A stretch of 64,000 nt of DNA from Juglans regia (taxonomy: Eukaryota > Streptophyta > Magnoliopsida > Fagales > Juglandaceae). The notes under the pieces are model-generated. The model saw only the letters and a list, made by a program, of their open reading frames with translations, did no database searches and was not told the origin of the DNA. Below are positions 1 to 12,041 of this stretch, one piece after another (the first letter of the stretch is position 1; the number at the start of each line of letters is the position of its first letter). The stretch covers positions 16,072,640 to 16,136,639 of the forward strand of contig NC_049915.1 of assembly GCF_001411555.2 (NCBI RefSeq), in the 5' to 3' direction. The translations under genes and the position numbers were made by a program.

Positions 1-241
1 ATTTTAATGAAGAGGCACAATCACATTGGTGATCAGTTTAAAAATAAGTTGTAACGTAAATATAAAAGAGTTGTAGGTATATCCTTACTCGAAGATAAGG
101 TCATGTCAAGCATAGATTACAACACTATTCTTTAAAGCCAAAAATATGTTGCATGAAAAGCGTCTGTTAATTATATTTTACATGATGTACATGCAAGTCC
201 ACATGAGATGTTGATTAACTTAGAAGTGTGACTAGGTAGCT

Positions 242-389
242 CGCTATAAGAAAAATAAACATTTATAATAAATTATTTACGATGAAAATGATTATTTGTG
301 ACGATAAAAAACTCATTTTAGCAGGATATATTTATTTCCGTATCAAATCATTATTAATAATAAATAAGGAATTTTAATTTCTTATAGTG
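242..389. mobile_element. CACTA-like MITE in a P450 intron
   Basis: A short A/T-rich stretch is bounded by inverted ends CGCTATAAGAAA and TTTCTTATAGTG. The right end reads CACTATAAGAAA on the other strand, the usual CACTA (EnSpm) terminus. The expected 3-bp target duplication is not clean, so this is a probable relic. It lies in what must be the intron before the first visible P450 exon. Confidence 0.4.
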
Positions 390-500
390 AGTCTAGCTGT
401 AGTTGATGAAGAGATAGCAAATTGCTTGGTGTTTTAGAGGATGGATCAGATCGACCATCTTAATTAATTAAACTGAATTGAGATTAATGCTTTTTTTCAG

Positions 501-1183
501 GAAGAGCAAGTGGAGATCGTGAAGAGAAGACCTTCCACACAGAAAGGCCTGAGCCTTGCGGAAATAAGACAAATGGATTATCTTTCCAAGGTAATATATA
601 TGATGGACTTAATTAGTAATTAATTATTATTATTATTATTATTATTAATAGGAGCGTGCGAGATTTTTTTAATGGACAATGTTAGGATCCACACGTACCA
701 AATGTCCATCTCAAATATGCACACCAGTATAAATGGATTTTTTTTTCTTTTTATTTTAAGTATTTTTTAAACATTCTTAGCCATTAAAAAAATATAAATA
801 CAAATTCATTAATACTCACTTTTTTAACTATTAAAAAAAATTAAAAAAATATATACAAGTCAACACATTTAGTGTGTATATTTAATAGTCATACTATCAT
901 TTTCCTTTTATAATTAGAGCTGAAAAGATGCTTAATTGTTTAATTAAATATCAATTAAATAATTAGATTCAGCCAGCTTTCATTATTAATTGTTTGAGTG
1001 TGATTTTAATAAGACGCATGTGATATATATACACATTATTCATATCATATTCAATTACGAAATATGTATTTAATATGGCCATCATGAACATGCACATGCA
1101 TGCAGTAAGCTAAATAATAATAATAATTCATTATATATTATTATTATTATTATTTCAAACATGCATGAACCTTCTGTCCAACC

Positions 1184-1215
<32 letters not shown>

Positions 1216-1682
1216 CATCTAACAAGCTAGCTTAAAAAATGAACATCTATGAAGAATTATTTGTAGTGATAATTATAAATTTATTTTAAATAAAAAAAAA
1301 TAGTCATTTTCCTTAGAAATAATTGACAATAAATAAATTATTTTTAATAGTTTACACTGATTCTTTGCTTAGGTAATTAATGAGACCTTGCGCAGAGCTA
1401 GCATCACAGTTTCAATTTTTAGAGAAGCGAAAGTGGATGTTAACCTCAACGGTCAGTTATTCATTATTGATTAATATTTTGAAACTCTACCATATATATG
1501 CCTGTATCTCCTCTTCAATATTGTAATTTTCCTAAGGTTTTTTTTTTTTTTTTTTCCTTTTGGTGTGAAGGTTATCTCATTCCTAAAGGATGGAAAGCTT
1601 TAGTCTGGAACAGAAGTGTTCATATGGATCCCGAACTCTATGAAAACCCAAAACAGTTTGATCCTTCAAGATGGGATGTAAG

Positions 1683-1725
<43 letters not shown>

Positions 1726-2228
1726 TGTGGCATGTGGTGTGTGATTTTCATGTCTTGGCAAAAATTCTACAAAAGTGATTTTACACATTGAAGAATTTCC
1801 TTTTTAGATGAATTTTTTAGTTAACTTTTTGTTGAATCAAGACTTGCCACGTAAGCGTGTAATATATGTTTTATGCATATACTAAATTTGTTATTTGCTT
1901 GACTTGTGGGCAGAATTATAAACCCAAACTAGGGAGTTTCATTCCATTCGGAGCAGGAGTTAGGGTTTGCCCTGGAAGTGCTCTGGCCAGACTTGAGATC
2001 AGCGCTTTCCTTCATTATCTTCTTCTCAACTACACGTGAGTTTTCTTGTTTTCTTTTCTCATTGCAATCTTTAACAATTTAGGAAATTAACGTGCAATTT
2101 ATGCTTAATTAATTAACCATATATATTGGTGCAGGGTGGAGCTAGTTAATCCAGATTGCCCTGTGACATATGTACCAACGGCAAGGCCTACAGATCTGGG
2201 TCTTGCGAGAATCATAAAAGTCACATAA
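501..2228 (+). CDS. CYP88-type cytochrome P450, 3' part (ent-kaurenoic acid oxidase / beta-amyrin 11-oxidase-like)
   Basis: Five exons join in frame: 501-590, 1373-1451, 1571-1677, 1914-2035 and 2135-2228, all with AG/GT borders, giving the last 163 residues and a TAA stop. The usual length is about 490, so the 5' exons lie off the left edge. Visible P450 landmarks are the K-helix ETLR, the PERF-region FDPSRW and the haem-thiolate loop [13 protein letters not shown]. The stretch [17 protein letters not shown] and the IPKGW turn are typical of family CYP88. Known members are ER-anchored and oxidise ent-kaurenoic acid to GA12 in gibberellin synthesis (CYP88A) or triterpenes (CYP88D). The C-terminus ends [11 protein letters not shown], unlike the strongly conserved CYP88A tail as I recall it, so a paralogue with a specialised substrate is possible. 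No stop or frameshift is seen. Family is fairly certain, substrate is not. Confidence 0.88.
1684..1723. repeat. (AT)n microsatellite beside a splice donor
   Basis: About 20 AT units begin six bases after the donor of the third visible P450 exon (exon end 1677). A second AT run lies at about 1183-1209 in the preceding intron. Both are purely intronic. Confidence 0.9.
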
Positions 2229-3222
2229 TCATTTGCATTTAGCAATGATTATTGAATAAGAGCATATATCTATTTGTGATGTATTTCACCAGTTTCCATT
2301 GGATACAATCCCCTAAGTAATGTATTTGTGTATTTGTGAAGCTTATATTTATGTATTGAATAAGAGCATACTGACGCTATATGCAGTATGTTCAGCTTTT
2401 GGATGGATCTGGACTACCCATGAAAATGACTATTTACAAGGAGAATGTACTGACGCATGATATTTGAATATCTAGCTAGTATCCAATAAGTTTATTAGCA
2501 AATTGATTATAAATAATCACAGGAAAACAGAAAGATTGGAGGGAGCTCATCGTTTTCCACTTGCCGCTCACTTTGTCGTTTCCTCATGTACGTCACGCGT
2601 TTCTCACAAAGAGGAATCTTTGATCTAGCCATGCATGATGCATGGCAAAGATCAAAGCTTCTAGCGAGTGAGTAACTAAATAAAACAGATACATCTTGCA
2701 AACGACTCTGCCCTCCTTCAAAATCTAAACCAAAATAGCTAGCTATAAAGCTAATCTAACTAAAAAGGATGTTTAGGTCTCTTGGCTATAAGCCCACGAC
2801 TAGAGAACAGGCTCAGCCCACAAGACTGGGAGACCCACAACCCAAAAGCCCATGGAGCCTATGCACTAACTATGTCATGTGATAATGCTGATTAGTTAGA
2901 GTGATTATCTCGTCCCTTATTAAGGAATAATTAGTAGTTATCTACGTCCTCAGTACCTCTATAAATAACACCTAAAAGTAACATATAGTTGTGATTATTA
3001 CTTATATACTTATCTTGAGATCATATCTCTCTAACTTAGGCGTCGGTGCTCCTCTGGACATCCAATGCCACCCTCTCATCTGTTGTAGGTCATCCCAATA
3101 GTTGGTGGTGTGAAACACGTCATTTACACTAACGTATCATATTCTATGTTAATTTTTATTTTTACTTTTGTGAAATCTCTTTATAATTATACCAGTTCTC
3201 AAACCAAAAAGGCCATTCTCAC
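2229..3222. other. Gene-free stretch; possible LTR relic
   Basis: No coding region is recognisable. The first part is P450 3' flank with AATAAG-type poly(A) signals near 2255 and 2355. From about 2770 to 3107 the sequence resembles a plant LTR: a CTATAAATAA TATA-like box near 2960 followed by a pyrimidine-rich leader. I could not find paired ends, so it is not called as an element. Confidence 0.4.
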
Positions 3223-3943
3223 TAGGGGTGTAACCAGTCCGGTCCGGTCCAGTTTTGGACAAAATCTAAGACCGAACCGGTATGTACCGATTTTGTATTT
3301 TTCAAAACCAATTACGCACCGGTTACCCTCCTAAACCGGTATTTCCGGTTCGGTCCGGTTTTCCGATTTTTTTAGAATGTAAATTTCACAATTTGTCATT
3401 AAAAATTTGTTTATAAAAAAAAAAAAACTTTTAGTATTAATTATGAGTATTAATATTAGTTATAATCTTTTAGTAAAAACTTTTAGTATTAATTATAAGT
3501 ATAACTATAATCTATAGTCTATATTAGACTATTAGTATTATTTATAAGCTTATATATTAGTATTAACATTTAATGTAATAATTTATAAATTATAATATGA
3601 AATTATTTCACATATATGTGTGTATATATATATATATATGAAATTATAAATTAACATTTAATGTATAAATTTATAATTATACATTATATATAAAACTTAT
3701 TTATATTAATATTTAATATATATTTAAAATATTTTGTATAAAACTTATATATAAAAATATTATTTTTTATTTTTTTAATCAACCGGTCCGGTCCGGATCG
3801 GTCCGGTCCAAAAAATTCCAAAACCAGAACCGGCCGGTTTTTATATTTTAAAAACCGGTTCTGGACCGGACCGGTTCAAAACCGGTAAAACCGGTCAGGT
3901 CTGGACCGATTTTCTAGTTTTTCGGTTTGAGTTTACACCCCTA
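3223..3943. mobile_element. hAT-like non-autonomous DNA transposon, 721 bp
   Basis: The element begins TAGGGGTGTAA and ends with its exact inverse TTACACCCCTA. Flanking 8-bp direct repeats ATTCTCAC (3215-3222) and ACTCTCAC (3944-3951) differ at one base; an 8-bp target duplication is diagnostic of the hAT superfamily. Both sub-terminal regions are packed with CCGGTCCGG-type repeats in inverted array, and the centre is A/T-rich with no ORF. A second copy in opposite orientation begins at 63711. Confidence 0.85.
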
Positions 3944-4113
3944 ACTCTCACCAAAGAGCTATAAGGGGGGAGGCCGATTCTTCCTAATATGTCTCCCCTT
4001 ATCTTTTAAATCCCTCTTTTGATCTCTCTCTCATTTTCTCGTTCCGTCTCTTGTTAATGATTTTAACAATTTTTCTTTTTCATTTTTTATTTTTCTCCGC
4101 AATTGAAAAAGTT

Positions 4114-4395
4114 TAAGGGCGTGTTGTTTGGACAGGCAAAGAATTCCTATAATTTTCAAATTCTCAAAATTTCTCATAGATTCATTCCCAAAAATCACTC
4201 CAACATAAAACGCTTTTCAAATTTAAATTTACAACTTTTTCATCTAATTAATATCCAAACACAAAAGCCAATATAATTTTTATAAACTTCAAAACAAAAC
4301 ACAAAACTCGATACAACTTTTAAAAAGTCCAAAACAAAAATAATATTCAAAAAATTTTAAACTTTATAATATTTTTATTCAACTTTTATTCATTT
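4114..4395. mobile_element. Truncated MITE
   Basis: The text from about 4114 to 4395 resembles the MITEs at 46063 and 57616: a TTTGGACAGG-like end, then repeated AACTTTT, CAAAAC and ATTCAACTTTTA words. It stops abruptly where the gypsy-type LTR begins, so its right part was lost or displaced. No ORF. Confidence 0.45.
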
Positions 4396-5039
4396 GTGGC
4401 GCTCCAGCCCCCGCTTGTGTTTTGGCAGAAGTTGTGACACCGGTATGTTGGCCACTAGGGTCATATACCCATAACGCGTTGCGATACAAAGTGTGTGTGC
4501 ACATACAATAAAATGGTATACAATTAATTTGCAGTAGAAAAATAAAAAGGGCAATTATAAAAATCTAATAGCACCAGAAAAATTAAAACAGCCCCATTCC
4601 AATAATCCATAAGCTCCAAATCTTCAACGAAAGATGAGAAGATTATTACTTTCATCGTGTGATAATAAAAGGCTGAAAATAGACTTAATAACAAATGGGG
4701 AAAAATACCACAATCTGCAATCCTCAGGCGGAGCCAAACTTCCATACCAGTAACCATCATCTGCATCAAAATCTACGGAGTGGAACTGTAGGTGATGACA
4801 TCACAGTGAGATTTCTAAAAATCTCAATAAGTAGAACTAAGTCTACCATTCAAACTATATGCAGGTGAAAAAGAAAAATTATGCATACATTTCATCCAAG
4901 CAAAGGAATGATAAGTAATGCAATACAATTTATCAAATTAAACATAAACCAAAAGACCTCGTTGCTAACTCCTGCGACCAACTATCCGAACGTGTCTATC
5001 CTCTACCAATCATTGTACCAGCTGAGTCTAATCATTTTA

Positions 5040-5690
5040 CATGACCCGAGACTTTTATTCCCTCTAGAACCATTTCAAGAATCACACACTAGACTCGAGA
5101 CATTTATACTCTCTGAGTCCAATCATTTTACATGATTCAAGACATTTATATCCTCTCGTACCATTTCAAGAAGCACACACGACATCAGAGACATTTATAT
5201 CCTTTGGAACCATTTCAAGAATCACACACTGGATCTAAGACATTTATACCCTTTGGAATCATTTCAAGAAGAACACATGAGATCCGAGACATTTATATCC
5301 TTTGAAACCATTTCAAGAAGCACACACTAGACCCAAGATATTTGCACCCTCTAAGTCCAATCAATTACATTTTTCGAGACATTTATACCCTCTGGAATCA
5401 TTTCAAGAAACACACACTTCACCCAAGACATTTATGCCCTCTGGGTTCGATCGTTTTACATGGCCCAAGACATTTATACCCTTTGGAACAATTTCAAGGA
5501 TCACACGCTAGACCCAAGACATTTATACCCCCTGAGTCCAATTATTTTATATGGTCTGAGACATTTATACCCTCTGGAACAATTTCAATGATCACACACT
5601 GGACCTGAGACATTTTTCCCCTTGGAGTCTGATGGTTTTACGTTGGTCCGAGGCATTTATACCCTCAAGAACCAATTGTGCTAGTTTGTT
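5040..5690. repeat. Degenerate minisatellite in LTR, alternating units of about 43 and 49 bp
   Basis: About 13 repeats start GAGACATTTATACCCTCT. Two variants are interspersed: one continues GGAACCATTTCAAGAA then TCACACACTAGACC, the other GAGTCCAATCATTTTACATG. Copies differ by many substitutions, so the array is old. The ORFs across it only translate the repeat. Confidence 0.85.
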
Positions 5691-6844
5691 CATAGTCAGT
5701 TAAAGGAAATTTACCAACATTGGCTCATAGTGCAATAATAGGAGATTCCAGCAAACAAGTATAAAACAAATAACATGCCCACAATACTTATTCAACAGAT
5801 AATTACATGATAACGAACAATGCACAAGGGGAAAATTCCATCAAGTATTCACAAGCTGTAACTTAGGTAAGGGAGGGAACTTCCAACACACTTTCACAAG
5901 CTGTAAACCAGTGTAAAAGTGGAAAAGTTCCAACTCCGCCTTACGACTGAACAACGATGTGAATGAGGGAAAAATTCCCTTAATGTGACTTGACATCCAC
6001 AATAGTTAATATGTGAACACTTTAAACAACAGCAAAATGAATTAATAGGCAAAATTACCAAACACTTTAAACTGCACACAGCCATATCATAAACCACACA
6101 ATTTATCCTAACACTTCGCACAACACAAGGCCACATCACAAACAACATAGATTTTTCCTACATTTCACGATCCCTCGGCCATTACACAGATCACAACAAC
6201 AAGCAACAAGTCAATCCCAACACTTCACATGGCCATTGGCCACCACACAGATCACAACCACAATGCTACAAGTCACAATTTCACAAATCCAGCAATATAT
6301 ATTTCAAGATTAGTCCTAGTGCTACTTAGCTCATTGCGATGGTTGACAACGGAAAGGGGTTGATTTACATCCTGGTGAGATGAACTTGAGGTTAAGTTTC
6401 ACAATGCTCTGTTGTTCCTCTCGGTGGCTGATTGTTTGCACATGGGTTGGGGGTTGCTCCACTACTGCTATATGTTGCTTCCTTCTTAACTATGGTTGGT
6501 GGCAGTCAGTGTACTTGTGGCTGAGAAAAATGTGAGATAAAGGGGCAAAGAGAAAGATGGGAAGGTTCTGTGAGTACCGTTGTGGCTAAGGAGCTGTGAG
6601 CTAGAGGGGGTAAAAAGGGAGGTAGTCGGACAGTGAGGGGAGGCTGGACTTGGCGTGGCTATTCCTAGGATGATGAGATACTGTGGAAAGACAACGGCGG
6701 CAGAACCCTAAGTGCAATATAGAGACCGAGAGAGATCTAAGGGAGGTGGAACCAAGAGATGAGAGGGAGGTGGCGATGTGGCGATGTGGACGAAGGGTCT
6801 ACGGGTGGGTGAGAGTGTCGGTGCAAGGGACATGAAGGTTGAAG

Positions 6845-6849
<5 letters not shown>

Positions 6850-6895
<46 letters not shown>

Positions 6896-7027
6896 AGGAG
6901 ATGGAGAGCGAGATTTAGGATCAAGAGGGTTTACCGACGGACCTGGCGATGGCGGCGATGACAAGGACCTAGCAAAGGTGGCTGCTATGAAGCGTCAATG
7001 CAGAGAGAGAGAGAGAGAGAGAGAGAG
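6850..7027. repeat. Two GA microsatellites in the LTR
   Basis: (GA)n runs occupy about 6850-6892 and 7002-7027, separated by G-rich sequence. They lie near the start of the minus-strand LTR, in its probable promoter part. Arg-Glu and Ser-Leu ORFs here are artefacts. Confidence 0.9.
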
Positions 7028-7241
7028 GTGTGGGACGGGAAGAGGAAGAGGGGACGGCATAGAGGGAGAGAGAAGGAGAAAGAAAGAAAGAGAAAAAGAG
7101 AGGACTAGAGAGGGAGAAGTGATTGCAGGGTTTGTGAGTTTGGGGCCAGAACGACGCCGTTTTAGGGGACGGGTTGAGCTCTTCTTAAGGTTTTGGGCCG
7201 AGCTATGGGCTGGGCTTGGGTTCTTAGAACTGGGCTTCACA

Positions 7242-8110
7242 TCCTCCCTTCTTTACAAAACTTTCGTCCTAAAATATTTGGTATGCATAACTATAACTAA
7301 TCCCCAAGGACTTAAAGAGTCAATATTGTCTACCTCTATTTCCTTAGAGTCCCCCTCCATTATGACCAAAACTAGTTCTTCCATTAGCACCTCGTGTCTA
7401 AAATCCCAAGGAAGGCCATGTTATCCAAAATCTCTGGATTCACAAAGGCATATCCTATAACATCCATTGATCCTGGTGATGTCTCTAATGCACTCACTTG
7501 GTCACCTGCCATTTCCTTCTAAACCCAATCATTAATAACCAAAAATTTGCATTGCAACATGATCATCCTACCATAAACTATATGGTCTCAAATTTACATT
7601 CCTATGTGATCTCAAGTCACAACTAATTCATCAAAGATCATCACGAAAATTGACTCTCATTACTATGTATCATGCTTCCAATGCGTCACTCTGATAACTT
7701 CACCAAAATGCCTAGAGTGAAGACCTCTTAAGAATATCACCCTCAAGTCTAAACCAACTCAATACTTACTGAGAAAACTCTTACCACACTTGGATAGGAT
7801 GATAGACTTGTCTCCCAAAACCATGAATTACTCGTCTTTCTAGATTGTCTCTTGAATCCTTAGTCAAAATCAATACTCCTTGAAAAACTATATATGTGAT
7901 CGATGACAATATACTAGCTAGTGCCAATCAACATAAACACATCACACTACATACAACAAATATCCTCATATCAATTGGTATGCCTTTTACACTAAAAGGA
8001 GTGTCTAAAAGAGTCTACCTAAGACATCTTTTCCATCATTTTTTTCTTCGAATGATCTTAGAAACTCATACATATTCAATCATAGGAACTTTAAAATATA
8101 GATAAATAAG
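7242..8110 (-). mobile_element. Internal remnant of the gypsy-type element
   Basis: Directly beyond the polypurine tract, the minus-strand text CGAAAGTTTTGTAAAG resembles the end of a chromovirus polyprotein region. The rest, to about 8110, is non-coding, with no recognisable integrase, RT or RNase H. The right limit is a guess. Confidence 0.4.
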
Positions 8111-9180
8111 GCTTTGGTTTGAATGTTTAGATCAAATACTTGTCAAATCCGAGTTCAAACGTACATGATCATCTACATTGGTTTTGTTTGAACATTTCGT
8201 CCGATGTTAAAAGATAAAAGCTTGTAAGGTCGGTGTTTCTAATAAAGTAAGTTTGTTATAAAAATAATAATAATAAAATTTGAACAGAATATATATACAA
8301 ACTATGCTTGAGCCGTTAGGCTATGTTCTTTTACATCTCTAATTTTCTTTTTTCTTTTTTATTTTGATACATCTCTCATCTCAGTACGTTTTTTCAAGCA
8401 ACGAAACGACGTCACTAAAATAATCAATTACAAAGGGAACCCAGTTTGCAATTGCTACCTAATTGTTTTAGGTGACCAGGCTCTATTCTAGCCTTCTTTC
8501 TCACTCATTTATTAATTAATTGACTATGCCTTCTTTTTTACCTGAAAATTATAAATTTTGAAAGAATTAATCAAACACAAATTAATTGAAAATGACTATA
8601 TATGCTTTTTCTTCAACTACCCTACCCTGGCTGCGCCTTCCCCTGGCCCCTCATCCCCATCTACGTTTCAAAGAAAAGCTGCTCAGGAAAAATAAAATAA
8701 AATAAAATAAAATATTAAGACAAAATAAAAAATAAAAGATTAAGGAAAATTAAAGTTTTGTCGCAATTTAAAAGATATAATACAGGGCTTTGGGAATTGC
8801 AAGACTAGTCAGCATTGTGGTCGATTCTTTAATGCTGCTACACATCATTTGGACAGACATGCATGGACTAATTCACATATGCAGTTATGGTGGCATTTTG
8901 TTCCCACTTTTATTGAACATATCATTGATTTGAGGTTTTTAATACCTCTTTGTAATGAAGTTCAAACTTTCTGTCAAAAAATATATATATATATATATAA
9001 ATTCTATTAAAAATTATTTCAAGAAACTTTAAGGGAATATGTATGGGATCACAAGTTAATGAATTATTTTATTTTTAAGTCGGTATACAAATTGTAATAT
9101 TTGATTTATAAGATTTAAATTTTAAATCTATCTTCCAAATCAAATCATATCACATAAGTAATATCACATCGTTTAGTTGT
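8111..9180. other. Gene-free stretch
   Basis: I see no gene. Contents are A/T-rich sequence, an (ATAAA)n run at about 8690-8712 and a short (AT)n run near 8981-8998. Confidence 0.5.
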
Positions 9181-9335
9181 GTTTGGGTAGTAGAGTATTC
9201 TCAAGTATTTTATGAATAATAATGAAAAAATATAATAAAATATTAAATAGTAATAAAAAGTATGTAAAAAATATAATAAAATAATAAATAATAACGAAAT
9301 ATTATGAGAATACCAATACTAAATACCTTAAAATA
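9181..9335. mobile_element. MITE of the GTTTGGGTAGT family
   Basis: It begins GTTTGGGTAGTAGAGTATTC and ends with GAGAATACC-like inverted sequence; the interior repeats AATAATGAAAAAATA words. Related elements lie at 18743 and 63426. It sits about 380 bp upstream of the glutathione transferase start. Confidence 0.6.
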
Positions 9336-9620
9336 AGAGTAATCTAGCTAAGCCAAATCCCTCCCTCGCCCGTCCTCTTCTTTCTCTCTTCCCTTTTCTT
9401 ATTTTAGTGATCTTCTTCTTTCTTTTATACTTAATAAAAAATATAAAGATAGGGACAATTCCCATATCGTCGATTTCTAATTACTTTCTTTGAACAATAC
9501 AAAGTCAAAGTTCGTATCCGTGTTTTGAACGAGAATTACCTGTCAAAGGTGTTTGCAGGGGCCCCTCCACCCAGAAGAAAACTCCAATTATATGAAGCCG
9601 GCAGCACCTGCACTACACAA

Positions 9621-9627
9621 TATAAAA
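9621..9627 (+). promoter_or_regulatory. TATA box of the glutathione transferase gene
   Basis: TATAAAA lies 93 bp before the ATG at 9714, at a sensible distance for a plant leader of about 60 bases. It is the only good TATA in the 250 bp upstream. Confidence 0.55.
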
Positions 9628-9713
9628 CAACATAATTCGTGTATCTGAATAGAAATTAAGCTTATAGTTTCAATATTCTGTATGTTTTTTGCTAAGTTCT
9701 GCCATTAGAATTA

Positions 9714-11066
9714 ATGGGGGATAAGGTGAAGCTGATTGCCACTCCTGAAAGCCTTCCCTGCTGCAGGGTTGAATGGGCTTTGAAGCTTAAAGGAGTGGAT
9801 TATGAGTACATAGAAGAAGATTTGAGAAACAAGAGTCCCTTGCTACTCGACTCCAACCCAATTCATAAGAAGGTCCCGGTGCTGTTGCACGCCGGCAAGC
9901 CGATCGTCGAGTCACTCGTCATCCTCGAATATATTGAGGAGACATGGAAGGACAAGTACCCATTGCTTAGTGAGGATCCACATGAGAGGGCCATGGCTAG
10001 GTTTTGGGCTAAATTTGGCGATGAGAAGGTACGTGAAAAGGGTGTCTCAACCAATTAATTATCATTATTGATATTCTATTTTGTTTACCATATTTTAGTT
10101 TTTTGGGTCTCGAGTCCTTGATCACAATTAAGGTAAGATTAATAGTCTCACGTTGATTAGATAGGCTTATATAATTGCTTTGGGCTTTATAAACAAGTCT
10201 AGATCTCCTTATAAAGTTCCAAACTTGCAAGTGGAATTCAATATATTTTGTTATTATTTTTACATGGGATGGCAGCCAAATTCGATCTTGGGATAGACGA
10301 GCTAAGGGGGGCAATTAGATTAATTTGCTTGTTGCAGTAGTCTCATCATCTCAGTTAAAATTATAATAATATCCTTATCAGAATGGTATTTTTTTTTATT
10401 TAATGAAGGGTTTGCACATATAATTTTTAAATGAAGACTGCAAATAGAATTTCTCATCAAATAATCTGTGAATAATAATAATAATAAAGTAGTGAATAAT
10501 TTATAAATAGTAATAAAGTAGTCTCCACTTACCAAACATAACCATGTGTGTAGAAACATGCAAGTGGTGGCCGTTTCTAGAGGTAAACCACGTAGAAATA
10601 TTAAAGAAAAGTTGAAATTTTTGGCCCAGTATATTACGTGTAAGCAGACAATTAGCTCCTGATCATGACCATTCTCTTTCGCTTTCCTTGAACCCAGTGT
10701 GTTGTTGGAGCATTTGGGGCAGCTTGGCTGACTGAAGGAGAGGAAAAGAACAAGGCCATAGAGTCTGCACAAGAATCACTGGCGTTTCTTGAGAAGCAGA
10801 TTCAGGGGAAGAAGTACTTTGAGGGAGAACAGATAGGATTTCTGGATCTAGCAGTGGGTTGGATTCCTCATTGGCTTAAGGCTCTGGAAGAAGTGGGAGA
10901 AATGAAGATACTCGATGCTGGAAGGTTTCCATTACTCCATGAATGGGGTCAGAACTTCTTGGAAATTCCACTGATCAAAGAATCCATTCCTCCCAGAGAA
11001 AAGGTTGTCGACTATTTTAATGTTGGTATAAGCTACATGCGTTCCTTAGCAGCCAATACACCATGA
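9714..11066 (+). CDS. Tau-class glutathione S-transferase, complete
   Basis: Two exons, 9714-10028 and 10698-11066, join in phase 0 across a 669-bp intron (donor GTACGT, acceptor CCCAG) and give 227 residues, the normal tau size. The thioredoxin-like N-domain shows [20 protein letters not shown]; Ser13 aligns with the catalytic serine of the family, although the usual SPF context is SLP here. The glutathione site shows KKVPVL (near residue 52) and [13 protein letters not shown] (near 67). The all-helical C-domain occupies exon 2 and contains [11 protein letters not shown] and [12 protein letters not shown] single intron at this place is usual for the class. Known members are cytosolic dimers that conjugate glutathione to xenobiotics and stress products. 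The ATG chosen is the first in frame after the TATA box. No lesion seen; the individual substrate cannot be predicted. Confidence 0.95.
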
Positions 11067-12041
11067 AATTCATGTTGATATTGGCCATGGTTTGATGGCA
11101 ATGTTAGATGGTCATGTTGCAGCTTATTTGTATTGTTCCCAAGTATTAAAAAAGCGAAAAAAAACAGAGATTTGATAGCTTTTTAATTGAAGGTCACTTT
11201 GTTGAGTAATGGATATAAGAACCTGTTATGAATTAAACATATGCGAATCTGCGATTACTTGTTTCATTGTGCAAGGACTCGATATACCATTAACCCAAAA
11301 GCTTGATCAAGTAGTAATTGTGTTTCTTTTTTTCTGGCAGTATGCTGTCGACCCACTTGCTTGTCGAATAGTGTGTCCAAAAGTTTGTAAGGTTTATCAA
11401 TTACTTTTAGCCCAGATTCTATCAAATAAGTTAATGATTGTCCTCAAAACCTAGTGGCACCAAATAAGAATGCAACGCACCGTGATATAGTGATAGATCA
11501 GATCATGGAGGCGGAGATCTTTTTCTTCCTCACAAATGGTGGTAGAGATCATGGAGGCAGAGACATTTTCAAAACAAGTCATTTTCATCACCATCGACAC
11601 GGCGGATTTTGCAAGTTTCGGAGGGGGAGTTGAAGATCGAGATCGGACTCCAACTTAATCGAAGTCGAGTCGAAAAAGTTGAATCCGACTCCAACTAAGT
11701 ACAGAGGCTAGTGTCAAGGGTGATCATGAACATGGCAAATTCACAATGGAGAAGCTCATGTGATTGAAGCGAGTTGGTGAAGATGTCACCGTGGATGACC
11801 GTAGAGATTGAAATATTCAACAAATTCAGAGAATGTAAAATTCCCAACAAACAGTACATGCCACGAGATACTTGCTCATCTCTATTGCAACAAACTGGTG
11901 TGAATGAAGAATGAATTCAGGGTGAAGATTAGCACTACTCAATAGAGAGAGAGATTCTAATCAGTGCACCAGACATACGTTATACGGTATTATTGGCTTT
12001 CAATGTTCATACTGGAGTCCTTTTTCATAAACCTTCAAGTT
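11067..12041. other. Gene-free stretch
   Basis: 3' flank of the transferase, then unremarkable sequence with G/A-rich words from 11510 to 11800. A short ORF at 11209-11454 has no recognisable domain. No gene is supported. Confidence 0.5.

Larger units (their letters stand above)
4396..7241 (-). mobile_element. Gypsy-type LTR, minus orientation
   Basis: Read on the minus strand, a purine tract AAGAAGGGAGGA is followed at once by TGTGAAGCCC, the normal arrangement of polypurine tract then 3' LTR. The left limit is uncertain: ends compatible with TG...CA occur at 4396 (GGCGCCACA-like end) and at 4433 (GTGTCACA). The LTR would be about 2.8 kb, in the range of chromovirus (Tekay/Del) LTRs. It holds two GA microsatellites and a degenerate minisatellite at 5040-5690. 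Internal sequence continues to the right of 7241, so this is the 3' end of an element that has lost its coding part. No intact ORF. Confidence 0.6.

Noticed and set aside
4881..5608. ORFs of 69-88 codons over the left minisatellite
   Set aside because: Overlapping frames that only read the tandem repeat; no start context or domain.
6849..7460. 203-codon ORF rich in Arg-Glu
   Set aside because: It translates GA microsatellites and LTR sequence; no domain and opposite to the LTR direction.
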